Assembly (NCBI RefSeq): GCF_017853185.1
Contig: NZ_JAFMJZ010000019.1
Location: forward strand, 1 to 33,326
DNA: 33,326 bases
Direction of reading: 5' to 3'
From: Mycolicibacterium sp.
GTDB lineage: Bacteria > Actinomycetota > Actinomycetes > Mycobacteriales > Mycobacteriaceae
Part shown: one piece after another, positions 6,810-13,843 of the stretch
Layout: each line of letters opens with the position of its first letter
How positions within the stretch are numbered: position 1 is the stretch's first letter
Made by a program: the position numbers and the translations under genes
The notes under the pieces: generated by a model
The model's input: the letters and a program-made list of their open reading frames with translations, nothing else
What the model was told of the DNA's origin: nothing
Databases searched by the model: none

Positions 6810-8747
6810 CTACTCCGTCGGCGCGGGCTTGTTAGTCGGCGCCTGGGTGGTCACCACGGGCGGCGTGGTCGGCGGCGCGACCGTCGTGGTCGGCGGCGCG
6901 ATCGTGGTCGTGGGGGGCGCGACCGTCGTCGTCGGAGCCTGGGTCGTCGTCGGCGGTTGAGTCGTCGTCGGAGCCTGCGTCGTGGTCGGCGGCTGCGTCG
7001 TGGTGGTGGTCGGCGGCTGCGTGGTGGTGGTCGTCGTGGGCGGCGTGGTCGTCGTGGTGGTGGTCGTCGTCGGCGTCGTCGTGGTCGTCGTGGTTGTCGT
7101 CGTCGTGGTGGACGGCGTCGTCGTGGTGGTCGTCGGTGCGGTCGTCGACGCCGTTGTGGTCGGCGGAGGTGTCACGGTGGTCACCGTCGTGGCGCCGTTG
7201 TCACCGGTGATCGTGATCGTCGTCGGTGGCGGCGGCGGCACGTTCGAACCCGGAGTGCCGGGAGCCTCGCCGGGTTTGGTCACCCTGGTGGTGGTCGTGG
7301 TGGGCGTGCTGTCGCTACTCGTCAGAGTGATCGCGAGGCCGCCGACCGCCACCGCGGCCACCGCCGCGGCGACCCCGAAGAGCAGCGAGGGCCGCCGGTA
7401 CCAGGGCAGCACGCCCTGCACCACGGCAGTGTCGAGATCATGGCCCTGGTTCGGGTGCCCGGGTTCGAACTCCGTCGACTGACCGCCGGTCGGCGGCGTC
7501 ACCGCGTAGTCCGCCCCCGTGTAGGGGACCGGCTCCTCGCCGGCTTCGTCGCCCTGCGACCACGCCAGCGCCCGGAAAGTGGACGAGGGGGTTCCGTCAC
7601 CGACGGCGTCGGTGGCCGCCCAGGCAGCCGGGGCCATGCTGGTGGGAGCATCAGCCGCCACCGTCACCCCGGTGGGTGCGTCGGTCACCACGGTCGCTGA
7701 CGTAGCGGGCCCGCGTTCGGCGATGATCGCCGCACCGGCGGCCGCGGCAACGCCCGGACCCGGGACGGTGATGACCGGAACCCGCAACTGTTCGGACAGC
7801 CGCTGGGCGATCACCGGGATCGCCGCCGCGCCGCCCACGGTCGCGATCGCGGCCAGGTTCGCCACCGGAATCCGGTTGCGCTCCAACACATCTGCGAATG
7901 CGTCGATGAAATCGGAGAACGGCCCGGCGAGGATGCTCTCCACGTCTGCTCTGGTGAGCGCGACATCGGCCCGGTAGTCCGGTAGATCGACCGGGACCGT
8001 CGCGGCGGTCTCCGAGGACAGCCGCTCCTTGGCCAGCCGGCACTCCTCCCGCAGCCGGGCCAGGCCGCCGAACGAGGCGGTGTCGGCGACGCTGTCGTGG
8101 CCGGCCTCCCGAACCTTGTCCAGGACGTAATCAAGCAGGCCCTGGTCGACCTGCTCGCCGGAGAATCCGGTGAAGCGAACCGTCTCGCCGACGGTGAGAC
8201 CCGTTGCTGCGTCGGCAAGCGTGATCGAGCTGCCGCTGCCGCCGAAATCGCACAGCGCCACCACACCGGCGGCGGGCAGTCCGGGTTGGACCGCCAACGC
8301 GGCCAGTGCGGCCGTCGCGTCGGAGATGAGCGTCGGCGGGACGCCGCCGGGGGCGAGCGCCGGACTGGTCCGCAGCGCGCCACGCAGGGCGCCGACTGCG
8401 GCGGGTCCCCAGTACGCCGGAACCGCGACGACTGCTGTTGCCGGGGCGCCGCCGTCGCGGGCCATCGCCTCCAGCGCCGCGCTCAGCAGGCTCTCGCCGG
8501 TGTGCGGTGAGCCGTCCGCGGCGATCAGCGGCACCGGATCGCCGACGCGTTCGACGAAACCCCGCAGCACAAGTCCCGCCTCGGTGAGATTGGGACTGGT
8601 CAGCTCGGGATTCTCCGACGGCACGCCGACCTCGGCGGGCCGGCTGTCCCACAACGTGATCACCGAACGCCGGGTCACCGGTTGACGGCCGGGGCGCGCG
8701 GCGACGAGGTTGGTGCTGCCGACGGAGAGCCCGAGTGCCTCGTTCAT
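6810..8747 (-). CDS. Membrane-anchored Hsp70/actin-like ATPase with long Thr/Pro tail
   Basis: Residues 1-345 of this 645-residue protein form a divergent Hsp70-type nucleotide-binding domain: phosphate-1 loop GLSVGSTN (5-12, where DnaK has GIDLGTTN, so its Asp is Ser), VVAVPAYW (106-113), phosphate-2 loop CDFGGSGSS (166-174) and adenosine motif VGGAAAIPV (304-312). No Hsp70 substrate-binding domain follows. Instead there is an acidic linker, one TM at about 454-475 and about 165 residues rich in Thr and Pro, predicted outside the membrane. The family link is clear but the function is unknown; it may be a membrane sensor or wall-spanning scaffold rather than a chaperone. ATG 8747 is 2 nt after the stop of the preceding gene. 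This is not DnaK, which is at 23530. Confidence 0.85.
   Translation of the reverse strand: MNEALGLSVGSTNLVAARPGRQPVTRRSVITLWDSRPAEVGVPSENPELTSPNLTEAGLVLRGFVERVGDPVPLIAADGSPHTGESLLSAALEAMARDGGAPATAVVAVPAYWGPAAVGALRGALRTSPALAPGGVPPTLISDATAALAALAVQPGLPAAGVVALCDFGGSGSSITLADAATGLTVGETVRFTGFSGEQVDQGLLDYVLDKVREAGHDSVADTASFGGLARLREECRLAKERLSSETAATVPVDLPDYRADVALTRADVESILAGPFSDFIDAFADVLERNRIPVANLAAIATVGGAAAIPVIAQRLSEQLRVPVITVPGPGVAAAAGAAIIAERGPATSATVVTDAPTGVTVAADAPTSMAPAAWAATDAVGDGTPSSTFRALAWSQGDEAGEEPVPYTGADYAVTPPTGGQSTEFEPGHPNQGHDLDTAVVQGVLPWYRRPSLLFGVAAAVAAVAVGGLAITLTSSDSTPTTTTTRVTKPGEAPGTPGSNVPPPPPTTITITGDNGATTVTTVTPPPTTTASTTAPTTTTTTPSTTTTTTTTTTTTPTTTTTTTTTPPTTTTTTQPPTTTTTQPPTTTQAPTTTQPPTTTQAPTTTVAPPTTTIAPPTTTVAPPTTPPVVTTQAPTNKPAPTE
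6840..7200 (-). repeat. Low-complexity ACC/ACG (Thr) triplet tract
   Basis: This coding tract consists mostly of threonine codons with Pro, Gln and Ala interruptions; units such as QPPTTT and APPTTT recur. On the plus strand it appears as GTC/GTG/GTT runs, which produce spurious Val-rich reading frames. Such tracts are prone to slippage, so length polymorphism or assembly error is possible. Confidence 0.85.
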
Positions 8748-8749
8748 CG

Positions 8750-9355
8750 CTACTGGCCGGTCGGCGGCTGGTAGAGCGTCGGCGGCTTCAGCGTCGGCAG
8801 GGTCGGCCAGAACGGCTTCGTCGTGGTTTCGGTGATCGTGGTGACCGACGTGGTGATCGAGGTCGTCGTCGACGGCGTAGGCGTCGCGGTCGTCGTGGTG
8901 ACGGGCGCCGCCGTCGTGGTCGTCGTCGTGGGCGCGACTGTCGTCGTGACGGTCTCGGTGCGCGTCGGTGGCTCGGTGACCGTCTCGGTGGCCGGCGCCG
9001 GCGCCGGTGCCGCGGATTGGGTCGAACTGGGCCCGCTGGTGTCCGGCGCGGACGATGTGGTGGCGGAGGTGGTCACGCTGGTGCTGGCGGGTGCCGAGGA
9101 TCCGGAACCGGTGAACTTCACCACCGCATAGACCAGCAGGGCCAGGATCGCGGCGCTGAGCACACCGAGGGCAATCAGGGCGAGCGGGTTCTGGTTCCAG
9201 GGCCTCTTGGGGGGAAGCGGCGCCGGAGCCTGGCCGTATCCGGCCGGCTCGCGGTAGGTCGGACCGGTGTACTCGCTGTAGGCCTCACCGCTGCCGCCCA
9301 AATTGGCGTACTGGGTGGGGTCGCTGTCGGAGTAGTTGTTCGGATCGTTCGCCAC
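8750..9355 (-). CDS. Single-pass membrane protein with Thr-rich outer domain
   Basis: The 201 residues divide into a cytoplasmic N-terminus rich in Tyr, Pro and Gly (1-52), a TM at about 57-79 and an outer Ser/Thr/Pro-rich region (about 80-180) ending in a short Pro/Leu-rich stretch. No enzymatic domain is recognised. The architecture mirrors its downstream partner, the Hsp70-like protein, with which it shares a TAG-CG-ATG junction (2-nt gap), so the two are probably translated together and may form a complex. Start is GTG 9355, with AGGA about 9 nt upstream. It follows the LLM oxidoreductase gene by 11 nt. The outer part could be glycosylated, as in other Thr/Pro-rich mycobacterial proteins; this is inference. 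Confidence 0.82.
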   Translation of the reverse strand: MANDPNNYSDSDPTQYANLGGSGEAYSEYTGPTYREPAGYGQAPAPLPPKRPWNQNPLALIALGVLSAAILALLVYAVVKFTGSGSSAPASTSVTTSATTSSAPDTSGPSSTQSAAPAPAPATETVTEPPTRTETVTTTVAPTTTTTTAAPVTTTTATPTPSTTTSITTSVTTITETTTKPFWPTLPTLKPPTLYQPPTGQ

Positions 9356-9366
9356 GCGTTGCGATC

Positions 9367-10308
9367 CTAATGGGAACTGTTGAACTGCGGCATGACCTCG
9401 GTGGCGAATAGTTCCAGGTGGTCGAGGTCGGCGAGATCGAGCACCTGCAGGTAGACCCGCTGAACACCGGCTTCGATGAACGGTGCGAGCCGATCGGCGA
9501 TCTCCGATGGCGTGCCGACCAACGGCGTGTTCTCCCGCAGTTCGTCGGTTTCACGCCGGATGGCGCCGGCGCGGCGGGCGATCTCGGCTTCGTCGCGTCC
9601 GGCGCACACCACGAACGCCGCCGAGTAGGTGATGTCGTCGGCCGGGCGGCCGATCTGTTCAGCGGCGGCGCGAACCCGGCCGAACTGGGTCTGCAGAAAA
9701 TCCAAGCCGACGAACGCGACGTTGAATTCCGCGGCGAACCGCGCGGCCAGTGCCGGGGTGCGCCTGGCGCCGCCGCCGCCGATGATGATCGGCGGATGGG
9801 GTTGCTGAACCGGTTTGGGCAGCGCCGGTGAATCCGAGACGGTGTAGTGGGTCCCGGTGTAGTCGAAGGTCTTTCCGACCGGGGTGGCCCACAGGCCGGT
9901 GATGATCTCCAGTTGTTCCTCGAACCGGTCGAAGCGCTCGCCGAGGTCGGGGAACGGGATCGCGTAGGCGCGGTGCTCGTCTTCGAACCAGCCGGCGCCG
10001 ATGCCGAAGTCGACACGGCCGCCGCTCATGGCGTCGACCTCGGCGACCGAGATCGCCAGCGGGCCGGGGTGGCGGAACGTCGCCGAGGTGACCAGGGTGC
10101 CCAGCCGGATCGTCGAGGTCTCACGGGCCAGCCCGGCCAGGGTGATCCAGGAATCGGTGGGCCCGGGTAATCCCTCCACCTTCATCGCCAGGTAGTGGTC
10201 CGAGCGGAAGAACGCCGAAAAGCCCAGTGCCTCAGCGGCTTTGGCGACATTCAGCTGGTCGTTGTAGGTGGCGCCCCGCTGGGGCTCGACGAAGACGCGG
10301 AAGTCCAT
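9367..10308 (-). CDS. LLM-class (luciferase-like) F420-dependent oxidoreductase
   Basis: A 313-residue TIM-barrel oxidoreductase of the bacterial luciferase superfamily. Family features include the N-terminal MDFRVFVEP strand, AEALGFSAFFRSDHYL, a central GRVDFGIGAGW, and PPIIIGGGG near residue 173. In mycobacteria most such proteins use coenzyme F420, though FMN is possible; the substrate cannot be read from sequence. TIGR-type subfamilies were not tested. ATG 10308 has GGGTTGGAG just upstream. The gene sits between a lipoprotein gene 25 nt upstream and the small Thr-rich membrane protein 11 nt downstream, so a single transcript from about 10867 is likely, though a functional link to the membrane proteins is not obvious. 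Confidence 0.88.
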   Translation of the reverse strand: MDFRVFVEPQRGATYNDQLNVAKAAEALGFSAFFRSDHYLAMKVEGLPGPTDSWITLAGLARETSTIRLGTLVTSATFRHPGPLAISVAEVDAMSGGRVDFGIGAGWFEDEHRAYAIPFPDLGERFDRFEEQLEIITGLWATPVGKTFDYTGTHYTVSDSPALPKPVQQPHPPIIIGGGGARRTPALAARFAAEFNVAFVGLDFLQTQFGRVRAAAEQIGRPADDITYSAAFVVCAGRDEAEIARRAGAIRRETDELRENTPLVGTPSEIADRLAPFIEAGVQRVYLQVLDLADLDHLELFATEVMPQFNSSH

Positions 10309-10333
10309 GACTCCAACCCTAGGACAGGGGGAT

Positions 10334-10867
10334 CTAGAAGAAGCTGGCGCCTTCGGTACTGATCAACATGCCGTGACCGGTGTCGTCGTTGGTGAACCTG
10401 GTGCCGGCGGCGTCGGCCTCGATGGTCCAGCCGAGAGCGTGATAGGTGTCGTAGTCGATCGCCGTGGTCGGTATCGCGCCCAGGTTTCCCAGAATCCAGC
10501 GGTTGTCGCCGTTCGCGGACACCTCGGCGCCGTTGGCCGGTTGACCGTCGACGGTCGGCGCGTCGGTGAATTCGGATTCGCAGCCGACCGAGTCGGTGGA
10601 GATCTGGCAACGGGTCTTGCCGGACTTGGTCTCGATGTAGACGTCGCCGGTCTCACTGGGCTCCAGCGTGCCGGAGCCGGACGGCGGCAGCTGGGTCGGC
10701 ATCGTCGGCGACGTCTGGGGGGTCGGGAAGTCCGGTTCGGTCCCGGGTCCGCAGCCCGGGCAGCTGGCTGCTCCGTCGACGGTGGACGTGCATCCACTGG
10801 CGGCTGCGCCGGCCGCCAGCAGCCACACGGCCGCGACACCGACCCTCGCCAGACGGGAGATACCCAT
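10334..10867 (-). CDS. Mycobacterial lipoprotein, unknown function
   Basis: The 177-residue product has a signal peptide of about 25 residues ending in the lipobox AASGC (C26), so it should be lipid-anchored outside the membrane. After a Pro/Ser/Thr-rich linker (about 30-75) comes a globular domain with YIETKSGKTRCQI and a later CESEF, two cysteines that could form a disulfide, and a C-terminal FTNDDTGHGM. I recall this YIETKSGKTRCQ pattern from a family of small mycobacterial lipoproteins and secreted proteins, possibly including LpqJ, but cannot assign the orthologue. ATG 10867 appears leaderless. It is the likely first gene of the minus-strand run ending at 6810. Confidence 0.85.
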   Translation of the reverse strand: MGISRLARVGVAAVWLLAAGAAASGCTSTVDGAASCPGCGPGTEPDFPTPQTSPTMPTQLPPSGSGTLEPSETGDVYIETKSGKTRCQISTDSVGCESEFTDAPTVDGQPANGAEVSANGDNRWILGNLGAIPTTAIDYDTYHALGWTIEADAAGTRFTNDDTGHGMLISTEGASFF

Positions 10868-10873
10868 CCGACC

Positions 10874-10914
10874 AGGGTACGCACTCAGTGACTGGAGTTA
10901 AGCGAGTGACTCGC
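10874..10914 (-). promoter_or_regulatory. Leaderless promoter and palindrome for the lipoprotein-LLM run
   Basis: On the minus strand, a -35-like TTAACT (10896-10901), 16 nt, then the -10 box TACCCT (10874-10879) place the transcription start at or next to ATG 10867. The perfect palindrome GCGAGT-G-ACTCGC (10902-10914) abuts the -35 box and could be an operator. It could also act as a weak hairpin after the upstream lipoprotein gene. Confidence 0.45.
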
Positions 10915-10919
10915 GGGTG

Positions 10920-11369
10920 TCAGTCGACCGTGACGTTGACGGTGAACACCCAGGTGTCCTTCTCGCCGCCGGGCCACGGCCGGCCGTAGGTGGTGGAGAC
11001 CGTGGTCTGACCGCGTTCGGTGCTCTGCAGCATGAACACCTCCTTGCCGGGCGCGCCCGGCTTGTCGGCGGCGGGCGCGATGTTCTCGTGGCCGGTCTGC
11101 ACCATGACCTTCGGATCGGAGATCAGCATCTTGTCCTCCCACTCGAAGCCGGTGGAGGCGTTGGAGCCCAGGCTCACCTGCAGGAAGTCGCCGACCGGCA
11201 GCGTGACGCTGCGGCTGATCTGCTTCTGGTTCAGCAGATCGTCGTAGGAGATCTCGATCGTCGTCGTCTGGGGACCCTGAGCCTTCGGAGCTTCGGTCTT
11301 GCCCGCGCAGCCCGTCAACGACGCCGCGGTGAGCGCCAACGCTGCCAGCAGGGTGGTGCGACGGTTCAT
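10920..11369 (-). CDS. Chagasin-like (MEROPS I42) protease-inhibitor lipoprotein
   Basis: This is a lipoprotein of 149-150 residues with lipobox LTGC (C22 counted from the first ATG). The mature domain carries the three loops that define chagasin-type inhibitors of papain-like cysteine proteases: NASTGFEW (71-78; family pattern NPTTGYxW), the Gly-rich GAPGKEVF (106-113; family GxGG then F) and RPWPGG (131-136; family RPW). Chagasins wedge these loops into the protease active site. The target is unknown; it may be a host or predator protease, or an endogenous one. Two consecutive ATGs exist (11372, 11369). The second has better spacing from AAGGA. The upstream SDR stop TGA is embedded in ATGATG, so translation is coupled. 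Confidence 0.85.
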   Translation of the reverse strand: MNRRTTLLAALALTAASLTGCAGKTEAPKAQGPQTTTIEISYDDLLNQKQISRSVTLPVGDFLQVSLGSNASTGFEWEDKMLISDPKVMVQTGHENIAPAADKPGAPGKEVFMLQSTERGQTTVSTTYGRPWPGGEKDTWVFTVNVTVD

Positions 11370-12226
11370 CATCGGATCCTTTCGAAGGGCCTGAATTGCC
11401 GGGTGCGCTTCAGGTAGGACAACACGCGCCAGGCCGGAACGGGTTTCGGCCAGTCGTCGGCGCGGAAGTAGGCATCTGATCCACCGTCGACGAAAACGAT
11501 GCTGCCACAGAGGAAGTCCGCCGCGTCAGACAGCATGAACACGACCCAGTCCGCCAGCGCGCCCGGATCGCCGAAACCGCCGATCGGCACCGGAAACCGG
11601 TGAATGTGCTTGGCCTCGGCCGGGGTGGCCAGTTGCCGCTCGAGCATCGGCGTCATGATCGCGCCGGGGGCCAGGGCGTTGAGCCGGATGCCGGCACCCG
11701 CCCATTCCTCGGTCACCGCGTTCCGACGCACCCAGCGGCTGACCGCGATCTTGGACGCGCCGTAGGCCATCGGCGGCGCGTTGCGCCTGAAGATGCGGTA
11801 GGTGCGCAATGCCTTGTCTGTGTCGCCGGCCAGCAGTGCGCCGATCGCGCGGCGCGGGACCGCCGGGATCGTGGTGGTCGAGTTGCTGGAGAACACCACT
11901 ACTTTGGCGTTGTTGGCGGCCGCCAGGGCCGGACGCCAGGCCTGCAGGAGGTCCACCACGCCGAAGTAGTTGACCTCGGTGATCATTCGCTCGGCGCCGG
12001 GAGTCGGGCCCAGCCCTGCGGCGAGCACCGCACCGTCGAGGCGCCCCGAACAGGCGTTGAGGACGTCGTCGGCCGCGCGTCGCCGGCCCGCGGCGGTGGA
12101 AAGGTCGGCGATGACGTCGGCGTCTTTGATGTCGACCCGGATCACGGTGTGGCCCTGCGCGCGTAGTCGCTCGACGACGGCACTGCCCATCCCGGATGCG
12201 GAGCCGGTGACCGCGTAAGTGCCCAC
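11369..12226 (-). CDS. Short-chain dehydrogenase/reductase, 3-alpha-HSD-like type
   Basis: This 285-residue Rossmann-fold SDR has the cofactor motif TGSASGMG near its N-terminus, a conserved Asp in VDIKDADV, an LAAGLG in place of NNAG, catalytic serine in VFSSNS and the active-site YGASK. A long insert between the Ser and the Tyr motif resembles the Comamonas 3-alpha-hydroxysteroid dehydrogenase branch. The substrate is therefore possibly a steroid or another hydrophobic alcohol, but this is inference. GTG 12226 gives the normal SDR N-terminus MGTYAVTG and is preferred to TTG 12244. A -10-like CATACT (12233-12238) would make it leaderless. Its stop overlaps the start of the chagasin-like lipoprotein. 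Confidence 0.87.
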   Translation of the reverse strand: MGTYAVTGSASGMGSAVVERLRAQGHTVIRVDIKDADVIADLSTAAGRRRAADDVLNACSGRLDGAVLAAGLGPTPGAERMITEVNYFGVVDLLQAWRPALAAANNAKVVVFSSNSTTTIPAVPRRAIGALLAGDTDKALRTYRIFRRNAPPMAYGASKIAVSRWVRRNAVTEEWAGAGIRLNALAPGAIMTPMLERQLATPAEAKHIHRFPVPIGGFGDPGALADWVVFMLSDAADFLCGSIVFVDGGSDAYFRADDWPKPVPAWRVLSYLKRTRQFRPFERIR

Positions 12227-12266
12227 AACGTCAGTATGGCCCAACCCGGGCCGCTATCGTCCGAGC
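12227..12266. promoter_or_regulatory. 40-bp divergent promoter with two leaderless starts
   Basis: On the plus strand TATCGT (12255-12260) ends 6 nt before GTG 12267. On the minus strand CATACT (12233-12238) ends 6 nt before GTG 12226. Both fit leaderless mycobacterial transcripts. No good -35 boxes are seen, and the two upstream regions overlap, so mutual interference or a shared activator is possible. Confidence 0.45.
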
Positions 12267-13037
12267 GTGGGATTCGACGTCAATAGTTTTCGGCTCGACG
12301 GCAAGGTCGTCGTGGTCACCGGTGCCGCGGCCGGCATCGGCCGCGCGGTGGCCGAACTTTTCGCATCCGCGGGGGCCTCGGTGGTGGTGAGCGACCTCGA
12401 CGGCCGTGCTGCGCAGTCGGTGGCCGAGGCCATCAGCGCCACGGACGGCAATGCGGTGTCCACCGGGTGTGACGTCACCAGCGAGGCCGGTCTGGAGGCT
12501 CTGGTCGCCTTGGCGGTCAAGCATTTCGGCGGCGTCGACATCCTGGTCAACAACGCCGGCGGTGGCGGCCCGAAACCGTTCGACATGCCGATGCCGGACT
12601 TCGAATGGGCCTACCGGCTCAACGTGTTCTCGACCTTCCGGCTCACCCAGTTGTGCGCGCCGCACATGAAACAACGCGGCGGCGGAGCGGTGGTCAACAT
12701 CAGTTCGATGGCTGGGGAGAACACCAATTCGGGAATGGCGTCCTACTCGTCGTCCAAGGCGGCGGTCAACCACTTGACCCGCAATATCGCCTACGACCTG
12801 GGCCCGATGGGAATCCGGGTCAACGCCATCGCGCCCGGGGCGATCAAGACCCATGCGCTGGCCACCGTGCTGACCCCGGAGATCGAAAAGCACATGCTGG
12901 CCAAGACGCCGCTGGCCCGGTTGGGGGAGGCCGACGACATCGCCTACGCGGCGCTGTTCCTGTGTGCTCCGGCCTCGTCCTGGATCAGCGGACAGGTGCT
13001 GACCGTGAGCGGCGGCGGTGTGCAGGAACTGGATTAG
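12267..13037 (+). CDS. SDR oxidoreductase, classical (7-alpha-HSD/FabG-like)
   Basis: A 256-residue classical SDR. Visible motifs are TGAAAGIG for NAD(P) binding, the acidic residue after the second strand (VVSDLDGR, suggesting NAD rather than NADP), NNAGG, the catalytic serine in NISSMAG and YSSSK, followed by the PG motif AIAPGAIKT. The substrate is unknown; similarity of pattern is to 7-alpha-hydroxysteroid dehydrogenases and FabG-like reductases. GTG 12267 is chosen because it gives the expected MGFDVNSFRLDGKVVVVTG-like N-terminus and a leaderless -10 spacing. The next SDR starts 11 nt downstream, so the two are co-transcribed. Confidence 0.9.
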   Translation: MGFDVNSFRLDGKVVVVTGAAAGIGRAVAELFASAGASVVVSDLDGRAAQSVAEAISATDGNAVSTGCDVTSEAGLEALVALAVKHFGGVDILVNNAGGGGPKPFDMPMPDFEWAYRLNVFSTFRLTQLCAPHMKQRGGGAVVNISSMAGENTNSGMASYSSSKAAVNHLTRNIAYDLGPMGIRVNAIAPGAIKTHALATVLTPEIEKHMLAKTPLARLGEADDIAYAALFLCAPASSWISGQVLTVSGGGVQELD

Positions 13038-13048
13038 GGGGATTTCGA

Positions 13049-13843
13049 ATGACTTTCGACGCTTTCGCGGACTTCCGGATGAACGGTCACGTCGCCATCG
13101 TCACCGGTGGCGCGCAGAACATCGGTGAGGCGATCGCCCGCACCTTCTCCGGCGCCGGGGCGAAGGTGGTCATCGCCGATCTCAACGGCGAGAAGGCCGC
13201 CGAGACGGCCGCGATGATCGCCGCGGACACCGGTGGGGAGGTGCTCGGCCTGGGGTGCGATGTCACCGACGAGGCCGATATCGCGCGGGTTGTTCAGGAG
13301 ACCGTCGGTGCGTTCGGCGGCATCTCGACCCTGGTGAACAACGTCGGTTGGGGACGCGCCTACGAAGACCCGCTGGCGATCCCGGTCGAGGACATGGTGG
13401 AGAGCTACAAGCTCAACACCCTGTCGGCGATGCGGATGACGGCGGCCTGCCGGCCCCATCTGCTCGAGGCCGAGAACGCCACGATCACCAATTCCGGCTC
13501 GATGGTCGGAGTGACGCCGGCGTTCGATTTCCTGGCCTACTCGGCGGCGAAGGCGGCGCTGAATCACCTGATGCTCGGCCTGGCGCACTACTTCGCCAAA
13601 CAGATCAGGATCAACTCGATCCTGATCGGCACCGTGCTCACGCCGGGCTACGCCGACGCCGGCCTCGACGAGAAGACCCGGCACGCGATGGCGCACCCGA
13701 AGAACCTGACCGGGCGGTCGGGAACGCCGCAGGACGTGGCCAACGCCTTCCTGTGGCTGGCATCCCCGGCGGGCAGCTGGGTCAGCGGCCAGACCCTCCA
13801 GGTCGCCGGTGGTGGCACCCGGATCCGGCTGATCCCGGACTAG
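13049..13843 (+). CDS. SDR oxidoreductase, second of a tandem pair
   Basis: This 264-residue SDR shares the fold and many positions with its upstream neighbour and probably arose by duplication. The nucleotide motif is TGGAQNIG, a variant of TGxxxGIG. VIADLNGEK carries the NAD-type acidic residue, NNVGW replaces NNAG, and the catalytic residues are Ser in NSGSMVG and YSAAK. Substrate is unknown. ATG 13049 is preceded by the purine-rich TAGGGGGA. The stop TAG (13841-13843) abuts the stop of the convergent phosphoesterase with no intervening base. Confidence 0.9.
   Translation: MTFDAFADFRMNGHVAIVTGGAQNIGEAIARTFSGAGAKVVIADLNGEKAAETAAMIAADTGGEVLGLGCDVTDEADIARVVQETVGAFGGISTLVNNVGWGRAYEDPLAIPVEDMVESYKLNTLSAMRMTAACRPHLLEAENATITNSGSMVGVTPAFDFLAYSAAKAALNHLMLGLAHYFAKQIRINSILIGTVLTPGYADAGLDEKTRHAMAHPKNLTGRSGTPQDVANAFLWLASPAGSWVSGQTLQVAGGGTRIRLIPD

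Noticed and set aside
6840..7200. Possible CRISPR or tandem-repeat array
   Set aside because: The repeats are irregular triplets in frame with a coding region, with no fixed unit or spacers.
6982..7482. Val-rich 166-aa plus-strand reading frame
   Set aside because: It is the reverse reading of the Thr-codon tract of the Hsp70-like gene; composition is an artefact of ACC/ACG repeats.
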